Numbered from the stretch's first letter, positions 37,088 to 46,775 are shown. The stretch is DNA of 64,000 nucleotides from Thalassospira sp. TSL5-1 (GCF_001907695.1 NZ_KV880637.1:434001-498000), one strand, 5' to 3'. Notes: a model not told the origin generated them from the letters alone. Program-made: numbers and translations.

Positions 37088-39124
37088 TCAGCTATCAAGT
37101 GCGCTACGACCGCCAATCAGCACGGTTTCAACCTTGATATCGCGCATTTTCAGATAGGCGGTTTCGGCATCCAGTTTGACCGGGTCTTCGGCCAAAATCA
37201 CCAGATCGGCGAGTTTGGAAGGTTCGAGTGACCCGACGAGATGCTCGGCATGGCACTGCCAGGCGGCATTATAGGTTGCCGCCGCCAGGGCCTCGGCCGA
37301 TGTGATGCGTTCGTCCTCATTTAATACGCGGGCATCGGGAGAGCCCTCCATTTTCCGCGTCACGGCCTGTTCCATCATGCGCAGCGGGCCCAGCGGCGAT
37401 ACCGCACAATCGCTATGCAGGCTAAAGCGGATTTCACGTTTCTGGCTGCTCTTGCAGCGATCAAGCTGGTCTTCGGCCAATTTTTCAAAAATATAATTGC
37501 GGAACGTCCAGCCCCAATAGCCGACATGGCCGATCAGATAGCTGGGATGGATATGGGCATCTTTGATCCGGTTGAGCCGCTCGTCGGTCAGAAGCGAGCA
37601 ATGTTCGATCCGGTTACGCAGGCTTTCCGCGGAAATGTCGCCATTGACTTTGACCGCTTCCTCATAAGCCTCAAGGGCATAATTAATCGCCCGTTCGCCA
37701 TTGGCATGGAGCATGAGCGGCCATTTTTTCCCCCAGGCCGTTTTAACAAGTTCGATGATTTCTGGCGGTGCCTTTTCTGGCGTGCCTTTATCTGAATCAG
37801 TCTTGTTGACTGGGAAATTATACAGGCCGTATTCTTTAGGCGCGCAGCAATAGGGTTTGATCTGATAGCCGGTAAGGCCCTGATTGGACCCGTCTGAGAC
37901 GATTTTCAGGCTGCCATAATAGAAATTGAGCGAGCCGAGTTGGTAAGGGTCATCCGCGGAAGGCCGGGTTGGCTTGGCAAAGGAGAAATCTGTGGGGATG
38001 TCACCGATTTTGTTGACCAGATGTGCCATGCCGATGCGCGGGCTTGGCCAGTCAGGTTGCTCGTTCCGATAGGTTTCCAGATATTCGTGGATAGGTCCAA
38101 CAAATCTGTCTTGCATGGCGGCATCGTAAACCAGGGTGACACCACGTTTTTGCGCAACCTTGAGCATCCGAATCAGATTGTTTGGCAGATTTTTCTTCAG
38201 ATATTCAAGCTGCTCCTCATGAACCGCCTCAAGGGCTGGCACGACCTGGTCCATTTCCTGCAAAACACCCGATGATTTGTTCAGGAAGTTCTCTTCGGTC
38301 TGGTATTCTGCCGTAAGCTTATCCTTATAGGTTTCCCAGATGATTTTCAGGGTCGGGGTATTGACATAGGCCGTATGCTCGGAGGCGGCGACCAGCAGGA
38401 TCGGGGTCTGATCATCAATCGGATCCAGGAAGTTTTTATCAATGCAATCAAGCAGGGTTTTACCCTTGGCATGATTGGGGAAGTCGCTCATGAGGGAGGT
38501 ATCAACCCCATCGCCGAGCAACCACCAGCCTTTCTTGTTCGGATCGGCCTTCAGCTTTGCCACATCAGCTTTCAGGGCATCCTTCAGTTTGGCCAGGCAA
38601 TAATTGGGGCGCAGGTTTTGTGCCTCCATTTCGGCGGAGGGATCGTCTGACGGGCCATCTTCGCCCAAAGCGGTATCGCCAAAGGGTGAATAATTTTCCC
38701 AGTCGAGCATCAGGGGAGATGTGGTGATATGAACATGCGGTTCGATCAGGCCAGGAACCACGCATTGCCCGTCCTTAAGGGCAATGGTTTGCAAGGCCGG
38801 GGCATCCGGGTGCTTTTGGGCAAGGGATGCTGCGTTGGCCCTGGCATCCTTTAGTGGGCCGGTGAAATGAATCTTGTCGTCAAAAATAACCAGTGCCTCG
38901 ACGGTGGCATTACCATCGCCCGCAGCAACCGTGCGAATAACCCCTTTGCCGCCATTATCATGGATCAGCATGAAGGGCTTTGGCGAAGTTACGGGCTTCG
39001 CTGCCTTCGGCGCGGCCTTTGTGGCCGGGGCCGCGGATGATTTTTGAACAAACATTTTAAACAGGGCTTCTGCCGTGGGGTTATGACACCCGCAGCTCAG
39101 GCCGTGATCACAATCATGTGTCAT
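37088..39124 (-). CDS. Amidohydrolase-3 (YtcJ-like) metal-dependent hydrolase with Cys/His N terminus
   Basis: 678 residues from ATG 39124, with GGAAAG upstream; a TTG five codons earlier is an alternative. The amidohydrolase fold is seen in QCVVPGLIEPHVHITTSP (first metal-binding HxH), KWPLMLHANGERAINYALEA, NRIEHCSLLTDERL and FSLHSDCAVSPLGPLRMMEQ. It ends with the usual ADLVILAEDPVKLD. The first 20 residues contain CDHGLSCGCHNP, an extra Cys/His cluster, then an Ala/Lys/Pro linker (about 33-55). Natural substrate unknown; the family hydrolyses amides and formamides. Confidence 0.82.
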   Translation of the reverse strand: MTHDCDHGLSCGCHNPTAEALFKMFVQKSSAAPATKAAPKAAKPVTSPKPFMLIHDNGGKGVIRTVAAGDGNATVEALVIFDDKIHFTGPLKDARANAASLAQKHPDAPALQTIALKDGQCVVPGLIEPHVHITTSPLMLDWENYSPFGDTALGEDGPSDDPSAEMEAQNLRPNYCLAKLKDALKADVAKLKADPNKKGWWLLGDGVDTSLMSDFPNHAKGKTLLDCIDKNFLDPIDDQTPILLVAASEHTAYVNTPTLKIIWETYKDKLTAEYQTEENFLNKSSGVLQEMDQVVPALEAVHEEQLEYLKKNLPNNLIRMLKVAQKRGVTLVYDAAMQDRFVGPIHEYLETYRNEQPDWPSPRIGMAHLVNKIGDIPTDFSFAKPTRPSADDPYQLGSLNFYYGSLKIVSDGSNQGLTGYQIKPYCCAPKEYGLYNFPVNKTDSDKGTPEKAPPEIIELVKTAWGKKWPLMLHANGERAINYALEAYEEAVKVNGDISAESLRNRIEHCSLLTDERLNRIKDAHIHPSYLIGHVGYWGWTFRNYIFEKLAEDQLDRCKSSQKREIRFSLHSDCAVSPLGPLRMMEQAVTRKMEGSPDARVLNEDERITSAEALAAATYNAAWQCHAEHLVGSLEPSKLADLVILAEDPVKLDAETAYLKMRDIKVETVLIGGRSALDS

Positions 39125-39366
39125 CTTGATGCTTTCCAAATCGGATTTTTACATATCCGCGCCAACCCATTGAACTGGCTGCGAACGATTCAGAAAGCAG
39201 ACGTTTCGCCACGCCTTGTGTGATTGTATTTATGTTCGGAAAGACACGCCGTTGCCGTAATTGTTATTTAAAATATTGAAGATTCGATTTTAATTTTTTA
39301 TATTATATTTGGTCTATTTTGGGGGGGCAGAAGGAAATGCCTGGAAAATTTGATCTTATAAATATT

Positions 39367-40482
39367 TTATTCCTCTTCCATGTTGAATTCTAATCTGCTT
39401 TGAAGTACGATTTCGTTGAAAACGTATCTCTGCTGCTCTCGCAAAAGCACCTCATCAAAGCATTCAATTAATCTGGGGATGTTAATGATTTCTTCGATGC
39501 AGATCATGTAGCGATTTACGATTCTTTCAATTCCGTATTTCATTGATGCTTGAAGTTTTATTCGTTCTCTGATGGTTTCTGGTCGTTCATTTGTTTTTAC
39601 CACAAATGTAATCGGGAATCTCTGGACCTTGTCAATGTCAAGAAAATACTTCCCTGCATCTACGGTTTCCGTGACCTGGAAAAATCGCCCTAATGGTTTC
39701 ATCACGAAATCAATGCCGCCGTCATTGGCATTTGTTCTGCCCGTTTTATATAGTTTGATTTCTTCTTCTTTTAAATCATATTTTTCAAATCCCCAATATA
39801 TTTTGTGATTTATATAGTATTGTTTTAGTATCGCATAGCTTACGATTTCAAAAATTCTTGCATCAACATTTGGTCTAAGTAGGTTTATTATAAATTCAAT
39901 TGCTGAGTTGTCATCTTTGTTGGTGATTTCAAGAACTTTCCTGCATTCTTCCATAAATGAGTTGAATGATTTCATTCTCTCATCAACATACTTTTGAATT
40001 ATATCGAGAATGGGTCGGGCGATGTTAAAGTCTCTTCTCGAAATTTGAGGTGTAATTAGTTTTTCGTTGATCCAGTATCTGTTCGTATTAATATCGCGAA
40101 TAATGGGATTTTCTTCTTCTGTCGGAAAATATTTTCGGAATTCTTCGTTCAGTCGGCTATTCAGGGCGTGGTTTTGCAGCTTGCTGCCGAAGGGTAATTG
40201 TCGTTGTCTGTTGAGTAGGTTTGAATATTGAGCGCCTTCATAACGTGAATAATCAGTTTTGTTTTCAAATCCATTGTTGATATAATCTTCTGAGAGAACG
40301 TAAATCGCATAAATATTAGCGAAGCTGGCCCGTGATTTTGATCCGCGATTAGCGGCTTTAGTCTTGATGTTTAAGTATTTTAGAAGAGGGCTTGCTTCGA
40401 TTAACTCTTCGCCCATGCCTGGGAAATAACTGTTCAGGATATCGATGATTTTATCAGTGAAGTCATGCTTTATAAACGACAT
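39367..40482 (-). CDS. Candidate restriction endonuclease of the linked R-M system
   Basis: 371 residues, strongly AT-rich compared with flanks. I do not recognise a named family. A PD-(D/E)XK-like core is suggested by RIFEIVSYAILKQYY (Glu 212 on a helix), NDGGIDFVMK (Asp 258) and RFFQVTET (Gln 269, with Thr where Lys is usual). Its start overlaps the end of the methyltransferase gene by 20 bp on the same strand, the usual arrangement of Type II R-M genes. The nuclease role is inferred mainly from this linkage. Loss of function cannot be excluded, but the frame is intact. Confidence 0.65.
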   Translation of the reverse strand: MSFIKHDFTDKIIDILNSYFPGMGEELIEASPLLKYLNIKTKAANRGSKSRASFANIYAIYVLSEDYINNGFENKTDYSRYEGAQYSNLLNRQRQLPFGSKLQNHALNSRLNEEFRKYFPTEEENPIIRDINTNRYWINEKLITPQISRRDFNIARPILDIIQKYVDERMKSFNSFMEECRKVLEITNKDDNSAIEFIINLLRPNVDARIFEIVSYAILKQYYINHKIYWGFEKYDLKEEEIKLYKTGRTNANDGGIDFVMKPLGRFFQVTETVDAGKYFLDIDKVQRFPITFVVKTNERPETIRERIKLQASMKYGIERIVNRYMICIEEIINIPRLIECFDEVLLREQQRYVFNEIVLQSRLEFNMEEE

Positions 40483-41368
40483 GAAATAGATCCTGATTGT
40501 TTTCCGGTTTTATATCTTTTGATGAACCGCCTTTTACGCCGTTTGCGTTTTTTCTGCTATTATTCTTTTTGGGGGGATATAGTGCGCGACCCTCGAACTC
40601 GCTTAATCCCAAAACCCGTCTGAGGCCGATGTCAATATAGGCCTGCTCTCTCTCAATGCCGATGCTGCGTCGGCCAAGCCGTTTGGCAACGGCGGAGGCT
40701 GTAAAGGTTCCGGCAAACGGATCCAGTATAATGTCCCCTTTATTCGAGCTTGCCAGGATTATGCGTTCCAAAAGGGCTTCCGGCTTTTGGCTTGGGTGCT
40801 CTTCATACTCTTCCATCCGGTACCGGACACGGGCAAAATCCCATACATTTCCCGGAACTTTTTTGCTGTTGTAAGGGGCAGGTACGGGTTTGCGGTAATC
40901 AATGAGCTTCCGCTTTGCACCTGTTTTTGCCTCAACAGCAATATCATCTGAATTGAATGTATATTGCTTTGGGTTTTTCACGCCAAATATTAGGGGTTCA
41001 TACATTGACCCATAATAACGCTTCGCCTGAACGCCAGAGCTGTCATACGACCATACAATCCTGCTCATGATCTCGATTTTGTCTCTCAGAAAAATATCGA
41101 GATAGGGCATTGCCTGGGTGCTGGTCATGACATAGAGCGAGCCGCTTGGCTTCAATTTTTTGATCAGGAGCAACAGCCACTTTTCACACCATTCTGCATA
41201 TGCCTTGTCAGACGGCCATTTGTCATGGAAATCGCCAAATCTCTTGCCGATATTGTAGGGGGGATCTGCAAAAGCGAGATCAACGGAATTGTCTTCAATT
41301 TCATTTGCCAGCACGTCCAGTGCATCGCCATGATAAATAGAATGTCCGTCGTTTTTATGGGCGCGCAT
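40463..41368 (-). CDS. Adenine-specific DNA methyltransferase, YhdJ-like
   Basis: 301 residues. The catalytic motif IV is VDLAFADPPYNIGKRF (DPPY at about 35-38) and the SAM motif I is DIILDPFAGTFTASAVAKRL (about 212-230), so the order is beta-class. It closely resembles E. coli YhdJ over long stretches: SRIVWSYDSSGVQAKRYYGS, TFNSDDIAVEAKTGAKR, DYRKPVPAPYN and EEHPSQKPEALLERIILASS. YhdJ modifies adenine in ATGCAT, so the same target is expected. Unlike orphan YhdJ it is followed by an overlapping candidate nuclease gene, suggesting an active R-M system. Confidence 0.9.
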   Translation of the reverse strand: MRAHKNDGHSIYHGDALDVLANEIEDNSVDLAFADPPYNIGKRFGDFHDKWPSDKAYAEWCEKWLLLLIKKLKPSGSLYVMTSTQAMPYLDIFLRDKIEIMSRIVWSYDSSGVQAKRYYGSMYEPLIFGVKNPKQYTFNSDDIAVEAKTGAKRKLIDYRKPVPAPYNSKKVPGNVWDFARVRYRMEEYEEHPSQKPEALLERIILASSNKGDIILDPFAGTFTASAVAKRLGRRSIGIEREQAYIDIGLRRVLGLSEFEGRALYPPKKNNSRKNANGVKGGSSKDIKPENNQDLFHVVYKA

Positions 41369-41484
41369 GTTGCTCCGTCACCTTTTTGGCCTGCTCTGTT
41401 TGCAGGCGTATATCTCAAGTTTGCGGTTTGTCGTCTACCCTATATGGGTCGCTTTGGTTCGCCAAGTTGCAAGTCCTTTGAGGC

Positions 41485-41640
41485 TTACGGTAAGGCTGTA
41501 TTTTCCTTCGATCGTCCCCGTCTGCACCGTTCGGAGCAATATTTGACGTCCGGCCAGCAATCTTTCCATTTTTTGCGCCAGGCAAAGCTGCGCTGGCAGA
41601 CCGGGCAGGTTTTGGTCGGCAGGTCGGCTTTTTTCTTCAT
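41485..41640 (-). CDS. DUF2256 zinc-ribbon-like mini-protein
   Basis: A 51-residue protein beginning MKKKADLPTKTCPVCQRSFA, followed by WRKKW, CW and YCSERCRR. Cysteines at about 12, 15, 28, 35 and 39 suggest a zinc-binding knuckle. This is the DUF2256 pattern, a short family commonly found beside FeS-type photolyases. Its ATG overlaps the stop of the photolyase gene (ATGA, 41637-41640), so the two are translationally coupled. The role is unknown; a partner of the photolyase is a reasonable inference. Confidence 0.85.
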   Translation of the reverse strand: MKKKADLPTKTCPVCQRSFAWRKKWKDCWPDVKYCSERCRRGRSKENTALP

Positions 41641-43160
41641 GACAGGCTTTTGAGAAAGCGGTTGGCGTCATCGGTGATGGCCTGTTTTTTATCCTGTCCC
41701 ATGCGGTCATAGGTTTTATACATCATGCCCACGCGCGGGTTGTCGGCCAGTTTGGCGCGGTTGCGGGCCAGAAAATCCCAATAGAGGTAATTGAACGGGC
41801 AGGCCTTGGGGCCGTTCTTCTTGCTGACCTGATAGGAACAGTTTTCGCAATAGTTTGACATCTTGCTGATATAGCCGCCACCCGCCGCATAGGGTTTGCT
41901 GGCAAGAAAGCCGCCATCGGCAAACAGGATCATGCCGCTAACATTGGGCATTTCCACCCATTCATAGGCATCGGCATAAACAATTAAAAACCATTCATTG
42001 ACCGCCGCCGGCGAAACACCGGCCAGCAGGGCAAAATTGCCCAGAACCATCAGGCGCTGGATATGGTGGGCATAGGCGTTTTGGCGGGTTTCAAGCACGC
42101 ATTGGCGCAGGCAGTTCATTTTGGTGTTGGCGGACCAGTAAAATTCCGGCAAGGGCGCGGTCGCCTCAAAAAAGTTTTCATCGGCGTAACCCGGCATTTT
42201 CAGCCAGTAAACACCGCGCACATATTCCCGCCAGCCCAAAATCTGGCGGATAAAACCCTCCACTGCGTTTAGGGGGGCATCGCCCCGATAATAAGCATTT
42301 TCCGCCGCGCGAAGACATTCCAGCGGCATTAACAGCCCGCAATTCAAATAAAACGCCAGATGGGAATGAAACATCCAGGGCTGGTCCTGGATCATGGCAT
42401 CCTGATAATCGCCAAACTGTGACAGGCGCTGGTCGATAAACTGATCGAGCGCATTGAGCGCCTGCTGGCGCGTCACCGCAAAATGAAACGGCTTTACGTC
42501 GCCAAAATGGTGTGCAAACCGTTTTTCCACCAGATCAATCACATCGCGGGTAATGTCATCAGGTCGCGAGTGATGCGGGGCGGGAATATCAAGGCCTTCC
42601 CTGGGTGGTTTGCGGTTCTCGGCATCAAAATTCCACTGCCCACCCACCGGATTGCCGTTTTCCAGCAGGATGCCGTGTTTTTTGCGCATCTCGCGATAGA
42701 AATATTCCATGCGCAATTGCTTGCGATCCTTCGCCCAGTCGCGAAAGTCATCCAGACTGCACAGGAACCGGTCATCCGCGCGAATCTCAACCGGCAGGCC
42801 AAAGGCTTTTTGCCAGCTTTTCGCATCCTGCAACACGCGATATTCACCGGGATGGGTCAGGATGATGCGATCGGGATTGTGCCGGGCAATGGCGCGTTTG
42901 ACCTCGCCCTTAAAGGAGCCGCTATTTTCAGCGTCATCAAGTTTGATGTAATCAACGCGATAGCCCGCCTTGCGCAAGTCAGCTGCAAAATGGCGCATGG
43001 CGGAAAACAGAAAGGTGATTTTCTTTTTATGATGGGCGACATAGGTGGCTTCATCCCACACTTCGCACATCAAAATCACATCGCGGGATTGATCACATCC
43101 CGCAAGGCAACTGATGGTTTCCGAAAGCTGGTCGCCCAGAATGACGCGCAAAGTTCCCAT
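41637..43160 (-). CDS. FeS-containing cryptochrome/photolyase (PhrB-like)
   Basis: 507 residues. The N terminus LRVILGDQLSETISCLAG is the FeS-BCP type rather than the classic CPD photolyase. The FAD-binding C-terminal half has GFIRQILGWREYVRGVYWLK, NAYAHHIQRLMVLGNFALLA and the long GWVEMPN-like EWVEMPNVSGMILFADGGFL. Four cysteines expected to hold the [4Fe-4S] cluster lie in MNCLRQC, YCENC and ACPFNY. Members repair (6-4) photoproducts with blue light. The linked DUF2256 gene follows with a 4-bp overlap. Confidence 0.92.
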   Translation of the reverse strand: MGTLRVILGDQLSETISCLAGCDQSRDVILMCEVWDEATYVAHHKKKITFLFSAMRHFAADLRKAGYRVDYIKLDDAENSGSFKGEVKRAIARHNPDRIILTHPGEYRVLQDAKSWQKAFGLPVEIRADDRFLCSLDDFRDWAKDRKQLRMEYFYREMRKKHGILLENGNPVGGQWNFDAENRKPPREGLDIPAPHHSRPDDITRDVIDLVEKRFAHHFGDVKPFHFAVTRQQALNALDQFIDQRLSQFGDYQDAMIQDQPWMFHSHLAFYLNCGLLMPLECLRAAENAYYRGDAPLNAVEGFIRQILGWREYVRGVYWLKMPGYADENFFEATAPLPEFYWSANTKMNCLRQCVLETRQNAYAHHIQRLMVLGNFALLAGVSPAAVNEWFLIVYADAYEWVEMPNVSGMILFADGGFLASKPYAAGGGYISKMSNYCENCSYQVSKKNGPKACPFNYLYWDFLARNRAKLADNPRVGMMYKTYDRMGQDKKQAITDDANRFLKSLS

Positions 43161-43223
43161 GACATAACCCGTATTGAAAAGTCTGCCTTTCTATACGGAT
43201 ATGGGGGCTTGCCTGGTTCAGGC

Positions 43224-44663
43224 CTAGATCGTGATGCCCTGTAATTTGCGAAACAGGGTGACGGCATAGCGGTCTGTCATGCCGGAAATATAATCCATCA
43301 CCCGCATCAGGCGGCCATAAAGGTCGTTGGCTTCCTTGAGCTTGCCCGATAGCAGTTTGTCGATGCGGTCTGCCTGTGGCGGCAGGCGTTTGCCGTGGTT
43401 TTTATGTTCTTCAATATCAATGGCAGCCCGCACAAAACTGTCGAGCAGGCCGTGAATAACCTCGAACCCGGCAATTTCAATCGGCAGGACATGCTGGGCG
43501 TTATAGATTTTCTGCACCGCCAGCTTTTTGCAATATTTGGCATCCGTCCCCAGCGGCGTATTTGCCAGAAGGTCGCCCTCAAGCCTTCCGGCCAGCAATT
43601 CATCCTCATGGGCGATAAAGGCATCAACCGCCGCCTTGACCAGATTGCCAATCGCCTTGCCGCGCAAAAAGCCGATGCGGTCATTTTCGGATTTCTGTTT
43701 GTACCAGTCCTCGCCGCGCAGGGTTTCCCAGCGTTGTTGGGCATCGCCGTCATATTTGTCGGGGTGTCGCGCAATCGGGGCCAGGGCACGTTCAACTTCC
43801 TCGAACGTCACACAGCCCAGCTCCCAGCCATCTTCCAGGTCCACGACCGAATAACAAATGTCGTCCGCCGCCTCGACCAGGTAAACCAGCGGATGACGCC
43901 GCCATGCGCCATCCAGCCCCTCATGGGGCAGAAGGCCGCATACTTTGGCAATCGCCTGGGCGATATGGCGTTCAGCCTGGTAATAGCCGGGCTTTTTAAG
44001 GCCGGTATAAGTGCCGGTATGCGTCGCGGACAGGCTGGTGGCGCGGGGATATTTGATGAAGGTCCCCAGCGTGCCGTAAGTCAGGTTCAGCCCGCCTTCA
44101 AAGCGCATCATTTCAAGCTGGCTGACAATGCGCAGGCCCTGGGCATTGCCCTCGAAATGGCGCAAATCCTCCAGCTCCGGGCCGGACAGGCGCGATGTCA
44201 GCTCTTCCTTTGCCAGGCGCGATGTTTTGAACCATTCATTGATCGCATCCTCGCCGGAATGACCAAAGGGCGGATTGCCAATATCGTGCGCCAGGCAGGC
44301 CGCCTGCACCATATAGCCAATATCGGCCACCGTGACCGGGCTATTGTCGCCCAGTTGCCGGGCGATATGCGCCCCCGCCATCAAACCCAGCGACTGCCCG
44401 ACGGAGCCGACCTCGATGGTGTGGGTCAGGCGAGTATGCACATGGTCGTTATCCGAGAGCGGATGAACCTGGGTTTTGTTTTGCAGACGCCGGAAGGAGG
44501 ATGAAAAAATCACCCGGTCCACATCAATCTGAAACGGGCTGCGGCCATCGGCTGCCGGGCGGGCCGGACCCTCGGGCAGGGAAACACTCCCGTCACGAAC
44601 AGCAAGCCTGTGGGCCGATAACAAATCTTCCCAGCGCATTTTGGTGCCTGCTGTCTCGTTCAT
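43224..44663 (-). CDS. dgt: Deoxyguanosinetriphosphate triphosphohydrolase-like protein
   Basis: 479 residues from ATG 44663; a second ATG eight codons later is also possible. The HD-domain metal ligands are in VHTRLTHTIEVGSVGQSLGL and AACLAHDIGNPPFGHSGEDA, with YLVEAADDICYSVVDLEDG later. SSSFRRLQNKTQVHPL at the start is a family signature. It cleaves dNTPs to deoxynucleoside and triphosphate, limiting dNTP pools; some homologues act against phage. It is separated from the photolyase start by 63 bp on the same strand. Confidence 0.92.
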   Translation of the reverse strand: MNETAGTKMRWEDLLSAHRLAVRDGSVSLPEGPARPAADGRSPFQIDVDRVIFSSSFRRLQNKTQVHPLSDNDHVHTRLTHTIEVGSVGQSLGLMAGAHIARQLGDNSPVTVADIGYMVQAACLAHDIGNPPFGHSGEDAINEWFKTSRLAKEELTSRLSGPELEDLRHFEGNAQGLRIVSQLEMMRFEGGLNLTYGTLGTFIKYPRATSLSATHTGTYTGLKKPGYYQAERHIAQAIAKVCGLLPHEGLDGAWRRHPLVYLVEAADDICYSVVDLEDGWELGCVTFEEVERALAPIARHPDKYDGDAQQRWETLRGEDWYKQKSENDRIGFLRGKAIGNLVKAAVDAFIAHEDELLAGRLEGDLLANTPLGTDAKYCKKLAVQKIYNAQHVLPIEIAGFEVIHGLLDSFVRAAIDIEEHKNHGKRLPPQADRIDKLLSGKLKEANDLYGRLMRVMDYISGMTDRYAVTLFRKLQGITI

Positions 44664-44790
44664 AAGGCTGTTTGTCCCTGTGATTGTTGTCCCGCAAGCG
44701 CGACTTTAACGGGGGCGCGTGGCCGGTGCAATCCTCCTGCCACACGAAACCCGGAAAGCAATCGCCCCAGAAAGGCCGGGACGGAAATGC

Positions 44791-45222
44791 CTAGCCGAAA
44801 AACCAGCTTTGCGGATCGTTTATTGGTTTGCCTTCCAGCGCGCGCAGCAGGCCAATCACATTGCGGCCAATAAACCACGCCGCGGTATAAAGACCCATCA
44901 GCCCCATCACCGCCCAGCCGACAAAAGGGATCCACCAGACAAAAAAGGTCACAATCCCGGTGAGGATGGCATAGAGAATGCTGATCCAGAAGGTGCGGAT
45001 GACAAAGGTGTAATGGCTGTTGGTCCAGTGCCCGTCATCCTCGCGTGCGACATAGGCCACGATCAGGGCAATCAGCCCGGTGGCATAGGCGGTAAACAGG
45101 GTCGCAATCATCAGCCCGTAACAGACAATGGCCGTATTGCCGCTGCGTTCTTCGGCAAATGCCTGCTGTCCTGGCTGATAGCGCGCATCTGTCGGATCTT
45201 GGGAAAAACGGGCGTCGCTCAT
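44791..45222 (-). CDS. DUF4870-like membrane protein
   Basis: 143 residues from ATG 45222 (MSDARFSQDPTDARYQPGQQ). Three hydrophobic segments (AIVCYGLMIATLFTAYATGL, FWISILYAILTGIVTFFVWW, AVMGLMGLYTAAWFIGRNVI) follow the topology of small DUF4870/Tim17-like inner-membrane proteins, with the tail RNVIGLLRALEGKPINDP. No enzymatic motif. It lies between dgt and the divergent glutathione reductase gene. Confidence 0.72.
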   Translation of the reverse strand: MSDARFSQDPTDARYQPGQQAFAEERSGNTAIVCYGLMIATLFTAYATGLIALIVAYVAREDDGHWTNSHYTFVIRTFWISILYAILTGIVTFFVWWIPFVGWAVMGLMGLYTAAWFIGRNVIGLLRALEGKPINDPQSWFFG

Positions 45223-45413
45223 TTGTTTCTTCCTGTGTGGGGCATTCATACTGTTCGTCTGATTATATAGGACAATGCAGGCAAAACGCTATTGCTGGTT
45301 GCGCATCACAAAGCTGTTTTCGACAATTGAAAACTCTGTCCTAGACTCTGCCGCAGACATCCTTACATTTGGCCCCATGTAGCGGAGATTATTCAACGCA
45401 AGGATGAATATAA

Positions 45414-46775
45414 ATGTCAGACTATGATTATGATCTGTTTGTGATCGGGGCCGGGTCGGGCGGTGTGCGCGCAGCCCGTGTAGCCTCGGGCTATGGCGCA
45501 AAGGTTGCGATTGCCGAAGAAAGCCGGGTGGGTGGCACCTGTGTCATTCGCGGTTGTGTGCCGAAAAAACTGCTGGTCTACGGTGCCCATTTCGCCGAGG
45601 ATTTCGAGGATGCCTCCGCCTATGGCTGGACACTGCCCGGCGAACCAACCTTTAGCTGGCAAACCCTGATTGCCAATAAGGACAAGGAAATTGACCGCTT
45701 AAACGGCATTTATCACAAATTGCTGGCCGGGTCCGACGTGGCCCTGTTTGAAGACCGTGCCGTGTTCAAGGATGCCCATACCCTTCAGGTTGGCGATAAA
45801 ACCGTTACCGCCGAACGTATTTTGATTGCGGTGGGTGGTCATCCCACCGTGCCCGATATTCCCGGCATCGAATATGCCATCACATCAAACGAAGCCTTCC
45901 ACCTGGAAGACCAACCCAAGCGCATCGCCATTGTCGGCGGCGGCTATATTGCGGTGGAATTTGCCGGTATTTTTGCCGGTCTGGGGTCGGACGTGTCGCT
46001 GCTCTATCGCGGGGATCAGATTTTGCGGGGCTTTGATCGCGACATTCGCGACCATCTGGCCGCCGAAATCATTAAAAAGGGCATCGACCTTCAGGTTGAA
46101 ACCAATGTTAGCGCGATTGAAAAACAGGCCGATGGCCGCCTGAAACTGACCCTGACGACAGGCAGCGACATGGTGGTTGATGCCGTGATGTTTGCCACTG
46201 GCCGTGCGCCCAATACGGCGGGCCTGGGGCTGGATGCCGCCGGGGTAAAAACCGACCACAAGGGTGCGGTTATCATCACCAAGGGCCTGCAAACCAACAT
46301 CGATAACATCTATGCCGTGGGCGATGTGACCGACCGGGTGCAGCTCACCCCGGTTGCGATCAAGGAAGGCATGGCCTTTGCCGATACGGTTTATGGCGGC
46401 AAGCCCTGGCACATGACCTATCAGGCCATCCCGACAGCGGTCTTTTCCCAGCCCCCCGTTGGCACCGTGGGCTTAAGCGAGCAGGAAGCCCGCGCCAAGG
46501 GCTGCGATGTCGAAATTTACCGCTCTACCTTCAAGCCCATGCGCCACACCCTTTCCGGGCGCGATGAAAAGACCCTGATGAAGCTGATCGTCGATAAAAC
46601 CACCGATGTGGTTTTGGGCGCCCACATGGTCGGCCCCGATGCCGCCGAAATCATTCAGGGCATCGGCATTGCCGTGCGTTTGGGCGCCACCAAAGCCCAG
46701 TTCGACCAAACCGTCGCCGTCCACCCCTCGGCCGCCGAGGAATTTGTGACGATGCGCACACCGGTTGGCGGTTGA
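45414..46775 (+). CDS. gor: Glutathione-disulfide reductase
   Basis: 453 residues. FAD motif LFVIGAGSGGVRAARVASGY, redox-active disulfide GGTCVIRGCVPKKLL, NADPH motif IAIVGGGYIAVEFAGIFAGL and C-terminal catalytic His in HPSAAEEFVTMRTP. The Arg pair expected for NADPH recognition appears as YRGDQILRGFDRDI. It keeps glutathione reduced, complementing GshA at 8.1 kb. Followed by a terminator. Confidence 0.95.
   Translation: MSDYDYDLFVIGAGSGGVRAARVASGYGAKVAIAEESRVGGTCVIRGCVPKKLLVYGAHFAEDFEDASAYGWTLPGEPTFSWQTLIANKDKEIDRLNGIYHKLLAGSDVALFEDRAVFKDAHTLQVGDKTVTAERILIAVGGHPTVPDIPGIEYAITSNEAFHLEDQPKRIAIVGGGYIAVEFAGIFAGLGSDVSLLYRGDQILRGFDRDIRDHLAAEIIKKGIDLQVETNVSAIEKQADGRLKLTLTTGSDMVVDAVMFATGRAPNTAGLGLDAAGVKTDHKGAVIITKGLQTNIDNIYAVGDVTDRVQLTPVAIKEGMAFADTVYGGKPWHMTYQAIPTAVFSQPPVGTVGLSEQEARAKGCDVEIYRSTFKPMRHTLSGRDEKTLMKLIVDKTTDVVLGAHMVGPDAAEIIQGIGIAVRLGATKAQFDQTVAVHPSAAEEFVTMRTPVGG

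Noticed and set aside
41225..41653. 142-codon plus-strand frame across the methyltransferase start
   Set aside because: It overlaps the methyltransferase 5' end and the DUF2256 gene antisense; no family features.
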